Source: Waddlia chondrophila WSU 86-1044 (GTDB lineage: Bacteria > Chlamydiota > Chlamydiia > Chlamydiales > Waddliaceae). From it: a stretch of DNA of 64,000 bases. The notes under the pieces were generated by a model. That model saw nothing but the letters and a program-made list of their open reading frames with translations, had not been told where the DNA came from and made no database searches. The stretch lies in assembly GCF_000092785.1 (NCBI RefSeq), contig NC_014225.1:186001-250000 (forward strand). Direction: 5' to 3'. The translations under genes and the position numbers were made by a program. The first letter of the stretch is position 1; the number at the start of each line of letters is the position of its first letter. Positions 16,230-26,383 of this stretch are shown one piece after another.

Positions 16230-16350
16230 CGCCCCTGATAGGAAGCATTGAAGGAGAAATCAGATTGCGGTCAATGCCGAGCGTTAGCGAGCTGAAAGGC
16301 AGCATTTACTGCAATATGAGAGCTTCGAAAATTCCTGTATCAGGGGGGCG
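16230..16350. repeat. Nested imperfect palindrome next to the IS3 element
   Basis: Outer arms CGCCCCTGATAGGAA (from 16230) and TTCCTGTATCAGGGGGGCG (to 16350) are near-complementary. Inner arms ATTGCGGTCAATGC (16264) and GCATTTACTGCAAT (to 16315) also pair at 12 of 14 positions, leaving a short loop region GAGCGTTAGCGAGC. The whole ~121-bp stretch could fold into one long hairpin and contains no ORF. It begins 7 bases after the OrfB stop and lies just ahead of a gene lacking its N-terminus. It may be a mini-element or IS end structure. Confidence 0.5.
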
Positions 16351-16382
16351 AAAACTCTCTTAGTTTTTGCTTGATTAACGGG

Positions 16383-17279
16383 TAGCACTACAATCAATTG
16401 GGAGGGACATTAAAGGATATCAGCTTTAATACATATGCTCCATTGGCTGGAGGGTTTTCTGAATCTCAAGTTTTTATCACTTGGGAACTCTTTGATACGC
16501 TAAACCAAAATGTTATTTTCGAATTTTCAACTTATGGTTATGCAAAATGCGATGGTGTGGGGGGTCAAGCAATCTTTAATGCATTCAAACATGCTCTCCG
16601 AGAATTAATGGCAAATGATGAATTTGTCAAATTAACAACTGATAAGAGTTCTGAAAAATCGGATGAATTTCAATACAAACATTCTCAATTAATCAATATT
16701 GAAGCTGAACATCAGTCCTTTAAGCTTCCGGAAGAACTTGAAAAAGTTTTGGATGCGGTTGTGTTGATAAAAGCAGGACAGACACATGGTACAGGCTTTG
16801 CTATATCCAAAGACGGGTATCTTTTAACTGCAGCACACGTTGTCTCTGGTCTGGATAAAGTACACATTGTAAATAAATTGGGGCAAACCTGCGAGGCCGA
16901 AGTACTGAAGCTGGACAAAATCAATGATGTGGCTTTGATTAAAACTCAAGATTGTATTTTTAATCCTTTAGAGCTTGAACTAGAAAATCGCACCTCTATA
17001 GGTGCTGAGATATTCGCGATAGGAACACCCCTTAACGAAAATTTGTCTTGGTCAACAACTAAGGGAGTTTTAAGCGGGTATCGGAATATAGACGGCAAAA
17101 GATGTATTCAAACTGATACCAGCTTGAATCCGGGGAGTAGTGGAGGGCCTTTGCTCAATAAAGAAGGGAAGGTTGTTGGAGTTGTCAGTTGGAAAATCTC
17201 AGGAACAGAAGTGGAAGGCATTTCCTTTGGAATAGATATTGAAGCTGTCCCTTATGTTTTGGGGCTTTCTTTCAATTGA
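16383..17279 (+). pseudogene. Trypsin-like serine protease (S1C/HtrA-like), N-terminally truncated
   Basis: The frame opens after a TAG at 16383-16385 and only a TTG (16398) is available as start, giving ~293 residues with no signal peptide. Residues ~1-100 are an unassigned beta-rich region (SFNTYAPLAGGFSESQVFI). The protease part shows GTGFAISKDGYLLTAAHVVS with the catalytic His, NDVALIK with the catalytic Asp, and NPGSSGGPLLNKEGKVVGVV with the catalytic Ser, so the triad is intact. No PDZ domain follows. Such proteases are usually exported, so missing export signals plus an adjoining palindrome and IS suggest the 5' end was lost. It could still be translated as a cytosolic product. Confidence 0.6.
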
Positions 17280-17516
17280 GATGCTTCATTCCTGCTTTCG
17301 GTATAGTCAAGATTGAATCGGTTTGTTGTCACTGCTTTTGAGTTTTGCTTGCATTTCGAGATGAACTGCTTGACGCTCCGGTTTCGACTGGCTTAAATTC
17401 AAGGCTACTCTTTGCCAACATTCCGATTCTTGAAGTTGGTTCGGTATAAAATAATTAGCAATAAATTGTCGTTTTTTTATAAAATTTTCCTTTTTTTAGA
17501 AAAAAAAGAGGAAAAA

Positions 17517-17996
17517 ATGAAGAATAAAGTTTTTTTATTAATATTAACAACAGTGATGATGCTTTTAACTGGCTGTGCAACGATGATGCACGGGACCACG
17601 CAAAAGATTGGTATCTCAAGCAATCCGAGCTGTGCAGGAGTTTGGATCGACAATCATTTTGTCGGTGATACGCCGCTGTGTGTGGATTTAAAACGCCGGT
17701 GCGATCATGTGATTCGTATCGAACTTGAAGGGTATTATCCCTATGAAATTCAATGTTCGAGAACGCTTAGCGGCTGGGTCTTTGGAAATTTAGCTTTTGG
17801 CGGTGTATTAGGGTTCTGTGTAGATATAGTCAGCGGCGGGATCTACTGTTTGACTCCGGATCAAGTGAACGCCTGCTTAAAGGAAGATAACATGATGTAT
17901 TCCAGAAATGAGAATAGCTCCTACATTGGAATTGTCATGCAACCCGATCCTTCCTGGAATAAGGTGGGGCAATTGAAGAAAATGATTCAAAATTAA
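17517..17996 (+). CDS. Lipoprotein with PEGA-like domain
   Basis: A 159-residue protein. The ATG at 17517 follows an AAAAAGAGG-type site and gives a lipoprotein signal, MKNKVFLLILTTVMMLLTGC, with LTGC as lipobox (Cys 20). An in-frame start 35 codons upstream would bury this signal. After the lipobox comes a PEGA-like beta-sandwich (VWIDNHFVGDTPLCVDLKR, then IRIELEGYYPYEI) and a hydrophobic Gly-rich stretch (GWVFGNLAFGGVLGF). Proteins of this type are outer-membrane or periplasmic lipoproteins; the partner is unknown. Bases 17280-17516 upstream hold no gene. Confidence 0.75.
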   Translation: MKNKVFLLILTTVMMLLTGCATMMHGTTQKIGISSNPSCAGVWIDNHFVGDTPLCVDLKRRCDHVIRIELEGYYPYEIQCSRTLSGWVFGNLAFGGVLGFCVDIVSGGIYCLTPDQVNACLKEDNMMYSRNENSSYIGIVMQPDPSWNKVGQLKKMIQN

Positions 17997-18019
17997 AGAG
18001 TCGGCCGCAGGTTGAAAAA

Positions 18020-18059
18020 TTGACATTCTCTTCTTCCTTCAGGGAGGGGAGGATGTCAA
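18020..18059. terminator. Probable bidirectional terminator stem
   Basis: TTGACATTCTC (from 18020) pairs with the GGAGGATGTCAA ending at 18059, with G-U wobbles extending the stem. It lies between two convergent genes and overlaps the stop of the minus-strand gene. No long T-run follows, so efficiency is uncertain. Confidence 0.45.
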
Positions 18060-18943
18060 TAGATATCGCTGAAATACCTTTTTACAAGGACGCGCCAGCG
18101 CAATGCGCTTGCCTCCATTTCCTTGATGTAGCTGATTAAAGACTGCTTATCCATCGATCCGAAAGAAATAATCTCCTGATCCGTCAATCGATAAAGAACC
18201 TGTTTGACAGTACACGGATTAGAGATAAGTCTAGAAAGAGTGTTCGAACACTTTTTAAACTGCCAATGCCGAACCACTAGCCGCACAACTCCGATGAATG
18301 CCAGAACTAAAGGGATGGTCTTCAGCCACATCCAGTTTTGATAGCTGCCATAGTCTCCATGCCAAAAAAGGAACAAATCGAACAAAAAGATCACAAAAAG
18401 GAGAAAAACGAACAGCATGCTCTCCCATGTTGATTGTACAAGAGGCCCCAGATATCTCCTCCATACAGCCGAAGAGGATTGGTAAGCTAAAAACTCCTCG
18501 AATTTCGGCTCTTCAAAACACATCCGCCCGACATGCGCCAATTCATGAGCCACCACCTCCTCCTTTCGCAGCACCTTTAGATACTGATCCGAAAAAAAGA
18601 AAGATTTCCTGAGTTGCAGGAATGCAGCTGTCGGGCTTGATTCGTCCATCTGAAAAATCCAGGCGCATCCTCCATGCCAAGGAGTAAGCCGGGTATTGCT
18701 GAAGAAAACAGGGACCCAGTCAGGCCTGATCCCATACTGCTTGTCAACTCTCTCCATGTCCTGTTCAGAAAGATCAAGAGGAGCTTCTTTGGAGTCGAAA
18801 GGGATCTTGCCTTCCAATGTACTTTTTAAAAAGTCTTTGAGGCTTAAGCAATAAGCTGCCCGCTTCGCAAACGCCTCTTCCGATTCGCCAGGCCCGGGGA
18901 TTAAGCCTCTTTTGTCCAATTCAATAAATTTTTTAATCTCCAT
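18056..18943 (-). CDS. Membrane protein with HEXXH zinc-protease-like motif
   Basis: A 295-residue protein of no recognised family. Near residue 133 it has VVAHELAHVGRMCFEEPKFE, an HEXXH motif followed by acidic residues that could supply a third zinc ligand, as in gluzincin metallopeptidases. Two hydrophobic segments follow in the C-terminal half (VFLLFVIFLFDLFLFW, then TIPLVLAFIGVVRLVV), so the catalytic-like part is probably cytosolic or periplasmic ahead of a membrane hairpin. The N-terminal third is hydrophilic (KRGLIPGPGESEEAFAKRAA). Whether it is an active protease is inference from the motif only. It is convergent with the lipoprotein gene. Confidence 0.6.
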   Translation of the reverse strand: MEIKKFIELDKRGLIPGPGESEEAFAKRAAYCLSLKDFLKSTLEGKIPFDSKEAPLDLSEQDMERVDKQYGIRPDWVPVFFSNTRLTPWHGGCAWIFQMDESSPTAAFLQLRKSFFFSDQYLKVLRKEEVVAHELAHVGRMCFEEPKFEEFLAYQSSSAVWRRYLGPLVQSTWESMLFVFLLFVIFLFDLFLFWHGDYGSYQNWMWLKTIPLVLAFIGVVRLVVRHWQFKKCSNTLSRLISNPCTVKQVLYRLTDQEIISFGSMDKQSLISYIKEMEASALRWRVLVKRYFSDIY

Positions 18944-19072
18944 CCCGCTGATTATATTGGATGAATTGAAATTTTATAAACATAAATATTTTTTTTATGT
19001 TGAAGAGAGACCTTCTTTTGTGGCACTCTGGTTTCCATTGCAAATGTGTGGAATACAAAATTTAGGTTGATC

Positions 19073-20713
19073 ATGCTACTTGAGGATTACGAAGATTTTA
19101 CAGAAAGCCAGAGAAAGGTTTTGGAAAAGTACGTCACCAATACCAGCAGCCACGTTTTTGCGCTTCGCAATTTGCCGGAGGTGATTAAGGGGGCTTTGTT
19201 TTCCCGCTACTCCCGCTCCAGCCTTGGTTTGCGGTCTCTCTTGCTAAAAGAATTCGTCTCAAATACCGATGAGAGCGGTTTCAATACAATTGTTTCCGGA
19301 GCCGGTTCCTCCGAAGATAGCGATGCCCAGGTGCTTGCAATTAAACGTGCGCAAAATTTTTACGATAGAATTTTGGATGGATATGGTGATGATTCGATTG
19401 GAGAGCTGGGAGGTGCCCATCTTGCCATTGAAAATATCTCCATGTTGGCGGCAAAAGTTCTGGAGGATAGCCGAATCGGCGGATCGCCCCTTGAAAAATC
19501 CACCCGTTACATCTATTTTGATCAGAAAGTGAAAGGCGAGTATCTTTTCTATCGCGAACCGATCATCATGACCTCTGCTTATCGCGATGTTTACATCAAT
19601 ACGTGCAATTTGCTCTTCGAAACCTACAGTAAAATGATCCCTCCTTTGACGGCCCGTCTGGAAGAACAAACGCCGCATGATCCAAACACTTCGAAGGTTG
19701 CCTACGCAGCCTCTCTGAGAGCTAAAGTGCTCGATTGTCTCAGAGGCCTGCTTCCGGCCGGAACGTTGACGAATATGGGACTGTTTGGAAACGGTCGTTT
19801 TTATGAGCAGCTGATCCATAAGCTGCATTGCAGCAATCTGGCAGAGCTCCAGGAAATTGGACGCAGCTCCTTTGATGAGTTGAACAAAGTGATCCCTTCG
19901 TTTATCAGGCGCTCTGATCTTAGCCATCATACGCATCAAAACTATGCGCAATATTACGAAGCGATGCAAATGGAAGTTGCCATGGTTACGGCAAAAAATA
20001 TGATCTTCTCTGAGAGATCGATGGATCGTGGAGTGCGGTTGATTGCCCATGACAAGGATTCCGTGATTAAGGTGGCGGCTGCGATGCTCTATGCAAATAG
20101 CGATCGCGGATTGGAAGACTTGTATCTTTATTGCCAACAACTTCCGATGGAAGATCTTGAGCGGATCCTGGATGCAGGCTGCAGCTCTAGGGAAAACCGC
20201 CGGCATAAATCTCCAAGAGCGCTCGAGCACGCTGTGTTCACTTTTGAAATCTTGGCCGATTTTGGCGTCTATCGCGATCTTCAGCGGCATCGAATATTGA
20301 CCCAGGAACGACAGCTTCTCTCCTGCGATTATGGCTACTTCACTCCACCGGAAATTTCCGGAATGGAATTCGAATCCGATTATCATGCTGCTATGCAGAA
20401 GGCAAAAGAAACATTTGATACAATCGCAACCGAACTGCCGGAAGAGGCTCAGTATGTTGTTCCCATGGCGTACAATATCCGTTGGTATTACACCATGAAT
20501 TTGCGTGCGTTGCAGTGGCTTTGCGAACTGCGCTCCCAGCCTGCCGGTCATCCAAATTACCGTTATGTTGCTCAAGAGATGGCAAAAGAGGTGATCCGCG
20601 CTTTTCCGGCGTTTGAAAGGTTCTTAAAATTTGTGGATTATGACGGCCATGATCTTGGACGCCTGAGTCAGGAACAGAAAAAAATTGACAAACAAATATT
20701 CAGCTCGCTCTAA
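19073..20713 (+). CDS. thyX: FAD-dependent thymidylate synthase, long (two-domain) ThyX
   Basis: A long ThyX-family protein, 546 residues from the ATG at 19073 (a GTG at 19046 adds 9 residues with no better binding site). Typical ThyX is ~220-250 aa; this has two related halves, as known for long chlamydial ThyX proteins. The C-terminal half contains LQRHRILTQERQLLS near residue 404-418, which corresponds to the ThyX RHRxxS motif with the usual Ser replaced by Thr. The N-terminal half keeps FSRYSRSSLGLRSLL. ThyX makes dTMP from dUMP using methylene-tetrahydrofolate, FAD and NADPH. No thyA is in the window. A 438-codon antisense frame is a shadow. Confidence 0.85.
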   Translation: MLLEDYEDFTESQRKVLEKYVTNTSSHVFALRNLPEVIKGALFSRYSRSSLGLRSLLLKEFVSNTDESGFNTIVSGAGSSEDSDAQVLAIKRAQNFYDRILDGYGDDSIGELGGAHLAIENISMLAAKVLEDSRIGGSPLEKSTRYIYFDQKVKGEYLFYREPIIMTSAYRDVYINTCNLLFETYSKMIPPLTARLEEQTPHDPNTSKVAYAASLRAKVLDCLRGLLPAGTLTNMGLFGNGRFYEQLIHKLHCSNLAELQEIGRSSFDELNKVIPSFIRRSDLSHHTHQNYAQYYEAMQMEVAMVTAKNMIFSERSMDRGVRLIAHDKDSVIKVAAAMLYANSDRGLEDLYLYCQQLPMEDLERILDAGCSSRENRRHKSPRALEHAVFTFEILADFGVYRDLQRHRILTQERQLLSCDYGYFTPPEISGMEFESDYHAAMQKAKETFDTIATELPEEAQYVVPMAYNIRWYYTMNLRALQWLCELRSQPAGHPNYRYVAQEMAKEVIRAFPAFERFLKFVDYDGHDLGRLSQEQKKIDKQIFSSL

Positions 20714-20733
20714 AAGAACGGCTTGATTATAAT

Positions 20734-20760
20734 GGATGCTTATGGATAAGCATCCTTGTT
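20734..20760 (+). terminator. Rho-independent terminator after thyX
   Basis: GGATGCTTA (20734-20742), loop TGGA, TAAGCATCC (20747-20755), then TTGTTGT. A nine-pair perfect stem directly downstream of thyX, before the tyrP operon. Confidence 0.7.
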
Positions 20761-20857
20761 GTCACATTCATTTTTTCTTTCGATTTTGGTGGCTTGCGGG
20801 CCATTAATTCTATTTTAATTCAGCTATTTATTAACTAAATTTTAGAGAGAGAAAAAA

Positions 20858-22063
20858 ATGAATTCTGTGCAATCCAATTACCGTGTATTCGGGGCGACTT
20901 TATTAGTCGCTGGTTGCTGCATTGGCGCAGGGATGCTTGGCCTTCCTGTCCTTACAGCGCTCGGCGGATTCCTTCCGACTTGCCTCCTATTTTTCTTCTG
21001 TTGGTTGTTCATGGCTGCCACAGGTCTGCTGCTGCTGGAAGTCAATTTGTGGTTTAAGGAAGAGGTGAACGTCGTTACGATGGCCTCCCGTACGCTTGGT
21101 CCAATCGGAGCTTTTATGGCGTGGTTTTTGTTTGCGTTTCTTTTTTATTCGTTGATGGTCGCTTATATTTCAGCCAGTGGGCAGCTCATCGCCGATCGTT
21201 TGCAAACATTGACAGGAGTCATTGTTGCGGAGTGGGCAGGCAGCTTGTTTTTAACCCTTCTTTTTTCTGTGTTTCTTTATCTGGGCACAACGATGGTGGA
21301 TCGCGTCAATCGGCTTTTAATGTTGGGTCTGGCCGCTTCTTATTTGATTCTTGTCTGCGTAGGAAGCCGCCACGTGAGGATCGACCTGCTTTCCCATGTC
21401 GACTGGAGCGCATCTGCTTATGCGATACCGGCGATGATCGTCTCTTTCGGCTTTCATAATTTGGTGCCGAGCTTGGCAACCTATCTGGACCGCGACGTTA
21501 AAAAATTGCGTTTTTCCATAGTAGCCGGAAGCGCTATTCCATTGGTCATCTATCTCATGTGGGAGTGGTTGATCCTCGGGTTAATTCCCCTGGATGGCGA
21601 AAATGGATTTCGGCAGGCACTGGGTCAAGGCGATATGGCGACTCGAGCGCTGCGCAATATTGTGGGAAGTGCGTGGGTCGTTGATTTGGCGGAGGCGTTT
21701 GCCTTCTTTGCAATCATCACGTCGTTTTTAAGCGTGTCGTTGAGCTTTGTCGATTTTTTAGCTGATGGATTGCATATCAGAAAAACCGGTTCAGGCAAAG
21801 TTAAGCTGTGTGTGCTATCGCTTACTCCTCCGTTTCTTTTTGCTCTTTTCTATCCTGGAATTTTTCTGAAGGCGTTGAGTTATGCCGGCGCATTTGGAGC
21901 AGTTATTCTGTTTGGAGTTATGCCGGCAGCCATGGCTTATCAAGGCCGTTACAGAAAAAATCTTCAGGGGCCGCTTTTAATTCCGGGAGGAAAAGGGGTG
22001 TTGGCTCTGATCTTTATTGTATCAATTGCAATTGTTTGCTTGGAAATGGTAACGACGAGATGA
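20858..22063 (+). CDS. tyrP: Aromatic amino acid permease, TyrP/HAAAP family (copy 1)
   Basis: A 401-residue inner-membrane protein with about 11 hydrophobic segments. The N-terminus GATLLVAGCCIGAGMLGLPV is the signature of the HAAAP (TyrP/Mtr/TnaB) proton symporters; ATYLDRDVKKLRFSIVAGSA and FFAIITSFLSVSLSFVDFLADG are also typical. Import of tyrosine or tryptophan suits a bacterium that lacks aromatic biosynthesis and is followed here by trpS. GAGAGAGAAAAA precedes the ATG. Its stop overlaps the next permease start in ATGA. Confidence 0.9.
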   Translation: MNSVQSNYRVFGATLLVAGCCIGAGMLGLPVLTALGGFLPTCLLFFFCWLFMAATGLLLLEVNLWFKEEVNVVTMASRTLGPIGAFMAWFLFAFLFYSLMVAYISASGQLIADRLQTLTGVIVAEWAGSLFLTLLFSVFLYLGTTMVDRVNRLLMLGLAASYLILVCVGSRHVRIDLLSHVDWSASAYAIPAMIVSFGFHNLVPSLATYLDRDVKKLRFSIVAGSAIPLVIYLMWEWLILGLIPLDGENGFRQALGQGDMATRALRNIVGSAWVVDLAEAFAFFAIITSFLSVSLSFVDFLADGLHIRKTGSGKVKLCVLSLTPPFLFALFYPGIFLKALSYAGAFGAVILFGVMPAAMAYQGRYRKNLQGPLLIPGGKGVLALIFIVSIAIVCLEMVTTR

Positions 22064-23271
22064 TCATAAAAAATAAAGTTTTAGGGGGAATCCTCCTCGT
22101 ATCGGGAACAACGATTGGAGCAGGGATGCTTGCCTTGCCGGTTGTGACAGGCCTTGCCGGATTTGGACCTACCTTGTTCCTGTTTCTTTTGTATTGGATC
22201 TACATGACCTATACAGCTTTCCTTTTGCTGGAAGTGAATCTTTGGCTGGGTGAAAACATCAATATGATCACTATGGCTAAGAGAACAGTCGGAAGAGTTG
22301 GGGAGCTTGTCAGCTGGGCAGCTTATCTATTTCTGCTTTATTTGTTGACGACGGCTTATCTGGCTGGAGGAGCCCCTGTGATTGTCAACTGCGTGAAAAT
22401 GGCCGTAGGAGTGAGAATTCCCGACTGGGTGGGGGCGCTTCCACTGCTTTTGATTTTTGGGTTTTTCGTCTATGAAGGGACAAAATATGTTGATGTCATC
22501 AACCGCATTCTGATGTTCGGCTTAGTGATTGCCTATTCGGTCATGACCCTTTTCATGGTGCCGCATGTCGATTACCGCCTTCTTTCCTATGCCGACTGGG
22601 GGAATTTCTGGCTCGCTGTTTCTGTTGCAGCGACGTCATTCGGGTTTCATATCATCATTCCTACGCTGACAACCTATTTACACCACAATCCTGTGCAGCT
22701 GAAAAAAGTGATTTTGGTCGGCAGCGTCATTCCCTTGGTCGTCTATATTCTTTGGGAGATGATCACGCTTGGAGTTGTTCCGATCGAAGGGGTGTCCGGT
22801 ATTCGGGAAGGGCTTCGCGAAGGGGTAAATGGAGCAGCCCTTCTCTCCGAACAGCTGGGAAGTTCATTTGTTTCTGCGGTTGCCCAGATGTTCTCTTTTT
22901 TTGCCATCGTGACCTCTTTCCTCGGAGTGACATTAAGCCTCTCTGACTTTTTAGCCGATGGTTTGCACATCAAAAAAACGCATGCGGGTCGATTTTTTCT
23001 TGTGGCTTTAACATTTGTTCCCCCATTATTTTTCATCTTACTGTCGCCGCGGGCGTTCTTGAGCGCTTTGGAGTACGCAGGTGCTTTTGGCGTTGTGATT
23101 CTTTTAGGTTTGATGCCGCCGTTGATGGTTTGGGCAGGGCGCTACCGAAAGGGATTGAAAGGAAGCTTTACCGTTCCCGGAGGGAAACCGGCGCTGGCAG
23201 CCGTCATTGTGGTTTCGCTTATCGTTATCATTGGAGAGGCAGCCAATAAACTTGGAGTGTTTGGAGGATAA
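22060..23271 (+). CDS. tyrP: Aromatic amino acid permease, TyrP/HAAAP family (copy 2)
   Basis: A 403-residue paralogue of the preceding gene with the same layout: [20 protein letters not shown] at the N-terminus, about 11 membrane segments and the [20 protein letters not shown] block. The ATG at 22060 overlaps the previous stop by four bases, indicating a tandem duplication under one transcript. Chlamydiae often carry tandem tyrP copies, whose number has been tied to tropism in C. pneumoniae. The paralogues have diverged clearly, so they may have different substrates. An ORF start further upstream (21808) is an out-of-frame overlap and was rejected. Confidence 0.9.
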   Translation: MIIKNKVLGGILLVSGTTIGAGMLALPVVTGLAGFGPTLFLFLLYWIYMTYTAFLLLEVNLWLGENINMITMAKRTVGRVGELVSWAAYLFLLYLLTTAYLAGGAPVIVNCVKMAVGVRIPDWVGALPLLLIFGFFVYEGTKYVDVINRILMFGLVIAYSVMTLFMVPHVDYRLLSYADWGNFWLAVSVAATSFGFHIIIPTLTTYLHHNPVQLKKVILVGSVIPLVVYILWEMITLGVVPIEGVSGIREGLREGVNGAALLSEQLGSSFVSAVAQMFSFFAIVTSFLGVTLSLSDFLADGLHIKKTHAGRFFLVALTFVPPLFFILLSPRAFLSALEYAGAFGVVILLGLMPPLMVWAGRYRKGLKGSFTVPGGKPALAAVIVVSLIVIIGEAANKLGVFGG

Positions 23272-23272
23272 A

Positions 23273-24319
23273 ATGGCAGAAAAAAAACGGATATTGACCG
23301 GAGACAGGCCGACGGGAAAATTGCATTTGGGCCACTATGTCGGTTCGTTAAAGAACCGTGTAGCTCTGCAGGATAAGTACGATTGCTATTTCATCATCGC
23401 CGATTTGCATACACTGACAACAAAACCTGAGAAAGAGCACATCATGGAGATGCGCGGCAATATTCGGGAAATGGTCCTGGATTACCTTGCTTGCGGCATC
23501 GATCCGTCTAAGTCGACGATCTATCTTCAATCGGCAACCTCGGCAGTCTATCAGATGAATCTCTACTTTGAGATGATGATTTCTTTCAATAGATTGACAG
23601 GGCTTCCCAGCCTTAAGGAGATGGCTCGGAACGCTCATATCGATGCGGAAAGCATCCCTTTTGGGTTGATCGGCTACCCTGTGCTGCAGACGGCCGATAT
23701 CCTTATGCCGCGTGCGCATTTGGTTCCGGTCGGCAAAGATAACGAGGCGCATATTGAGCTGTCCCGCGGAATTGCCCGCAAGTTCAATCAATACTATGGC
23801 GAGGTGTTTCCTCTTCCTGAGGTGCTTTTAAGCGATGTCCCTACCTTGATCGGGACAGATGGGAAGGGGAAAATGAGCAAATCAGCCGGCAACGCTATTT
23901 TTCTTTCCGATGATCCGAAGAGCGTGGAAAAAAAAGTGAAGGGAATGTTTACCGATCCCAATCGTATCAGTGCAGATGTTCCCGGGACTGTTGAAGGCAA
24001 TCCTGTTTTTATTTATCACGAGATCTTTAATCCCGATAAAGAGGAAGTAGAGGCGTTAAAAACGCGTTACCGGGCAGGAACTGTCGGCGATGTGGAAGTC
24101 AAGCAAAAGCTTGCTGCTGCGTTGAACGTTTTCCTGGACCCAATCAGAGAAAAGCGGGAACAATTTGCTCAGGACAAAGGGTTCGTTGAACAGGTGATTT
24201 ACGAAGGGACTCAGAAGATGATCGAGGTTTCCAATCAGACGGTCAAAGAGATGACGAGTGCGATGGGAATGAGCGGCGCCTGGAAAAAGATTTCAAAAAT
24301 GGCAAAAGAGCGCAAGTGA
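23273..24319 (+). CDS. trpS: Tryptophanyl-tRNA synthetase
   Basis: A 348-residue class I aminoacyl-tRNA synthetase. The HIGH-type signature appears as [16 protein letters not shown] (~residues 13-28) and the KMSKS loop as [13 protein letters not shown] near residue 200. Length and motifs match bacterial TrpS, which charges tRNA-Trp in the cytosol. The ATG at 23273 is one base after the permease stop and follows GGAGGATAA. The tight link tyrP-tyrP-trpS suggests coordinated import and use of tryptophan or tyrosine. The stop overlaps the uvrB GTG. Confidence 0.97.
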   Translation: MAEKKRILTGDRPTGKLHLGHYVGSLKNRVALQDKYDCYFIIADLHTLTTKPEKEHIMEMRGNIREMVLDYLACGIDPSKSTIYLQSATSAVYQMNLYFEMMISFNRLTGLPSLKEMARNAHIDAESIPFGLIGYPVLQTADILMPRAHLVPVGKDNEAHIELSRGIARKFNQYYGEVFPLPEVLLSDVPTLIGTDGKGKMSKSAGNAIFLSDDPKSVEKKVKGMFTDPNRISADVPGTVEGNPVFIYHEIFNPDKEEVEALKTRYRAGTVGDVEVKQKLAAALNVFLDPIREKREQFAQDKGFVEQVIYEGTQKMIEVSNQTVKEMTSAMGMSGAWKKISKMAKERK

Positions 24320-26322
24320 GGTTTAAGCTACATACAGACTACCAGCCGAGAGGAGACCAGCCGCAAGCCATCGAGAAGCTTGCTGCAGGAATCGAAGAAG
24401 GCAGGAAATCGCAAGTTTTATTGGGGATCACAGGTTCCGGTAAAACGTTTACGATGGCCAACGTGATTCAAAAAGTGCAGCGCCCTACATTGGTGATGGC
24501 GCACAACAAAACGCTTGCAGCTCAGCTCTATCAGGAGTTCAAAGCTTTTTTCCCGGAAAATGCCGTTGAATATTTTGTCTCCTATTATGACTACTACCAG
24601 CCGGAAGCCTATATTCCGCGCACCGATACTTTCATTGAAAAAGATATGTCGATCAATGATCGGATCGACAAGATGCGCTTGAGCGCTACCCGATCGCTTC
24701 TCGAAAGGGAAGATGTCTTGATTGTCGCATCTGTTTCCTGCATTTACGGATTAGGCTCTCCTGAGTACTACCGCGGGATGAATCTGCACATCAAAACAGG
24801 AGTTGAATACCGGCGCGATGATCTTCTTTTGCACTTGGTTGAGATGCAGTATAAGCGCAACGATTATGACTTTTTCCGTGCGACTTTCCGTGTGCGCGGA
24901 GAGATCATTGATATCTTTCCTGCCTATGAGGAGGATTTGGCGCTGCGTCTGGAATTTTTTGGAGATGAATTGGAGAGGTTGACCGAGATTGATCCTTTAA
25001 CCGGAAAGATGATCCGCTTAATCGATGAGGCGACTATTTATCCAAGCTCCCACCACGTCACTCCTGAAGAGATCCGCTTGCAGGCGATCGAAACGATTAA
25101 GGCAGAGCTTGAAGAGCGAATGGCCTATTTTGACAGGGAAAAGAAACTGATCGAGCTGCAGCGTATTCAGGAACGCACCCGTTATGACTTAGAGATGATC
25201 AAAGAGGTGGGGTTTTGCAAAGGGATTGAGAATTATTCGCGCCATTTTGGTAGAAGAGAAGAGGGACAGGCGCCTTCGTGTCTTCTCGACTATTTTCCTA
25301 GCAACTATTTGTTGATTGTTGATGAGTCGCATCAAACGATTCCTCAGTTGCATGCGATGTTTAACGGGGATAGAGCGCGTAAGCAGTCGCTGGTCGATTT
25401 TGGATTCCGGCTCCCTTCCGCCTATGACAACCGCCCTTTAAGATTTGAGGAAACCTACAGCCGTATTAATCAGGTGGTCTATGTTTCCGCGACACCGGGA
25501 GAGTGGGAAATTAAGGAGGCTGCAGGCCTTTTAGTGGAACAGGTGATTCGACCGACAGGATTGCTCGATCCGATTATTGAGACACGGCCAGCTGTTGGAC
25601 AGGTGGATGATGCGCTGGACGAGATCCGTCGAGAAACCCTGAAAGGGAACCGAGTATTGGTCACCACCCTGACGAAGCGGTTAGCCGAGGAGTTGACCAA
25701 TTATCTTGTCGATTTGAATATCAAGGCCAAGTACTTGCACTCAGATATTGATACGATTGAACGCGTGCAGATCATTCAGGATTTGCGGTTAGGTCTATTT
25801 GACGTTCTGGTAGGGATCAATCTCCTTCGAGAGGGGCTGGATATCCCGGAAGTATCCTTGGTGACCATTCTTGATGCTGACAAGGAGGGATTTTTGCGCA
25901 GCGAAACTTCTCTCATTCAAACGTGCGGCCGCGCTGCCCGAAACGAAAATGGAAGAGTGATCATGTATTGCGACAAATTGACAAAATCGATTTGCCGCAC
26001 CATTGAAATTACGGAAAAACGGCGCGCCAATCAGGAAGCTTTCAACCGCGAGCATGGGATTACGCCTCATACAGTCAAAAGAGAGATCTCTTCTTTGGCT
26101 GTGCCTGGAGCTGAAGCAAATGTCTCTTATCCGATGCCGCAAAAGGAATTGATGGCAGCTGAAGAGCCCCACCCTTATTTGACTTTGGAGGAGGTAAGAA
26201 AGAAGGTTGCGGAATATGAAGGGAAAATGAAGAAAGCTGCTAAAGAGATGCAGTTTGAAGATGCTGCGCGTTATCGAGATCAGCTGTTTAAGTACCAGAA
26301 GTTGGAAATGTCACTTTCTTAA
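24316..26322 (+). CDS. uvrB: Excinuclease ABC subunit B
   Basis: A 668-residue UvrB, normal length. Walker [10 protein letters not shown] lies at ~36-44, the beta-hairpin region follows ([20 protein letters not shown]), DESHQT at ~336, and the helicase C-terminal motifs include [10 protein letters not shown] and QTCGRAARN. The C-terminal UVR motif ([17 protein letters not shown]) binds UvrC. UvrB verifies DNA damage in nucleotide excision repair. Translation starts at a GTG overlapping the trpS TGA (GTGA), so the two are coupled. uvrA and uvrC are not in the window. Confidence 0.97.
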   Translation: MRFKLHTDYQPRGDQPQAIEKLAAGIEEGRKSQVLLGITGSGKTFTMANVIQKVQRPTLVMAHNKTLAAQLYQEFKAFFPENAVEYFVSYYDYYQPEAYIPRTDTFIEKDMSINDRIDKMRLSATRSLLEREDVLIVASVSCIYGLGSPEYYRGMNLHIKTGVEYRRDDLLLHLVEMQYKRNDYDFFRATFRVRGEIIDIFPAYEEDLALRLEFFGDELERLTEIDPLTGKMIRLIDEATIYPSSHHVTPEEIRLQAIETIKAELEERMAYFDREKKLIELQRIQERTRYDLEMIKEVGFCKGIENYSRHFGRREEGQAPSCLLDYFPSNYLLIVDESHQTIPQLHAMFNGDRARKQSLVDFGFRLPSAYDNRPLRFEETYSRINQVVYVSATPGEWEIKEAAGLLVEQVIRPTGLLDPIIETRPAVGQVDDALDEIRRETLKGNRVLVTTLTKRLAEELTNYLVDLNIKAKYLHSDIDTIERVQIIQDLRLGLFDVLVGINLLREGLDIPEVSLVTILDADKEGFLRSETSLIQTCGRAARNENGRVIMYCDKLTKSICRTIEITEKRRANQEAFNREHGITPHTVKREISSLAVPGAEANVSYPMPQKELMAAEEPHPYLTLEEVRKKVAEYEGKMKKAAKEMQFEDAARYRDQLFKYQKLEMSLS

Positions 26323-26383
26323 TTGAAAGATCTTTATAATTGCTTAATTATTTTGTATTAATCTTAAAAAATGAGGTTTTATT

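Noticed and set aside
19021-19046. Possible sigma-54 promoter (TGGCAC ... TTGCA) before thyX
   Set aside because: The GG and GC are 16 bases apart instead of 10, so the -24/-12 geometry is wrong.
19259-20575. 438-codon open frame on the minus strand inside thyX
   Set aside because: It lies wholly antisense to a well-supported gene, has no recognisable motif and reads like a codon-bias shadow.
21808-22059. Upstream extension of the second permease (487 codons)
   Set aside because: It would overlap the first permease by 250 bases in another frame; the ATG at 22060 matches the family start.
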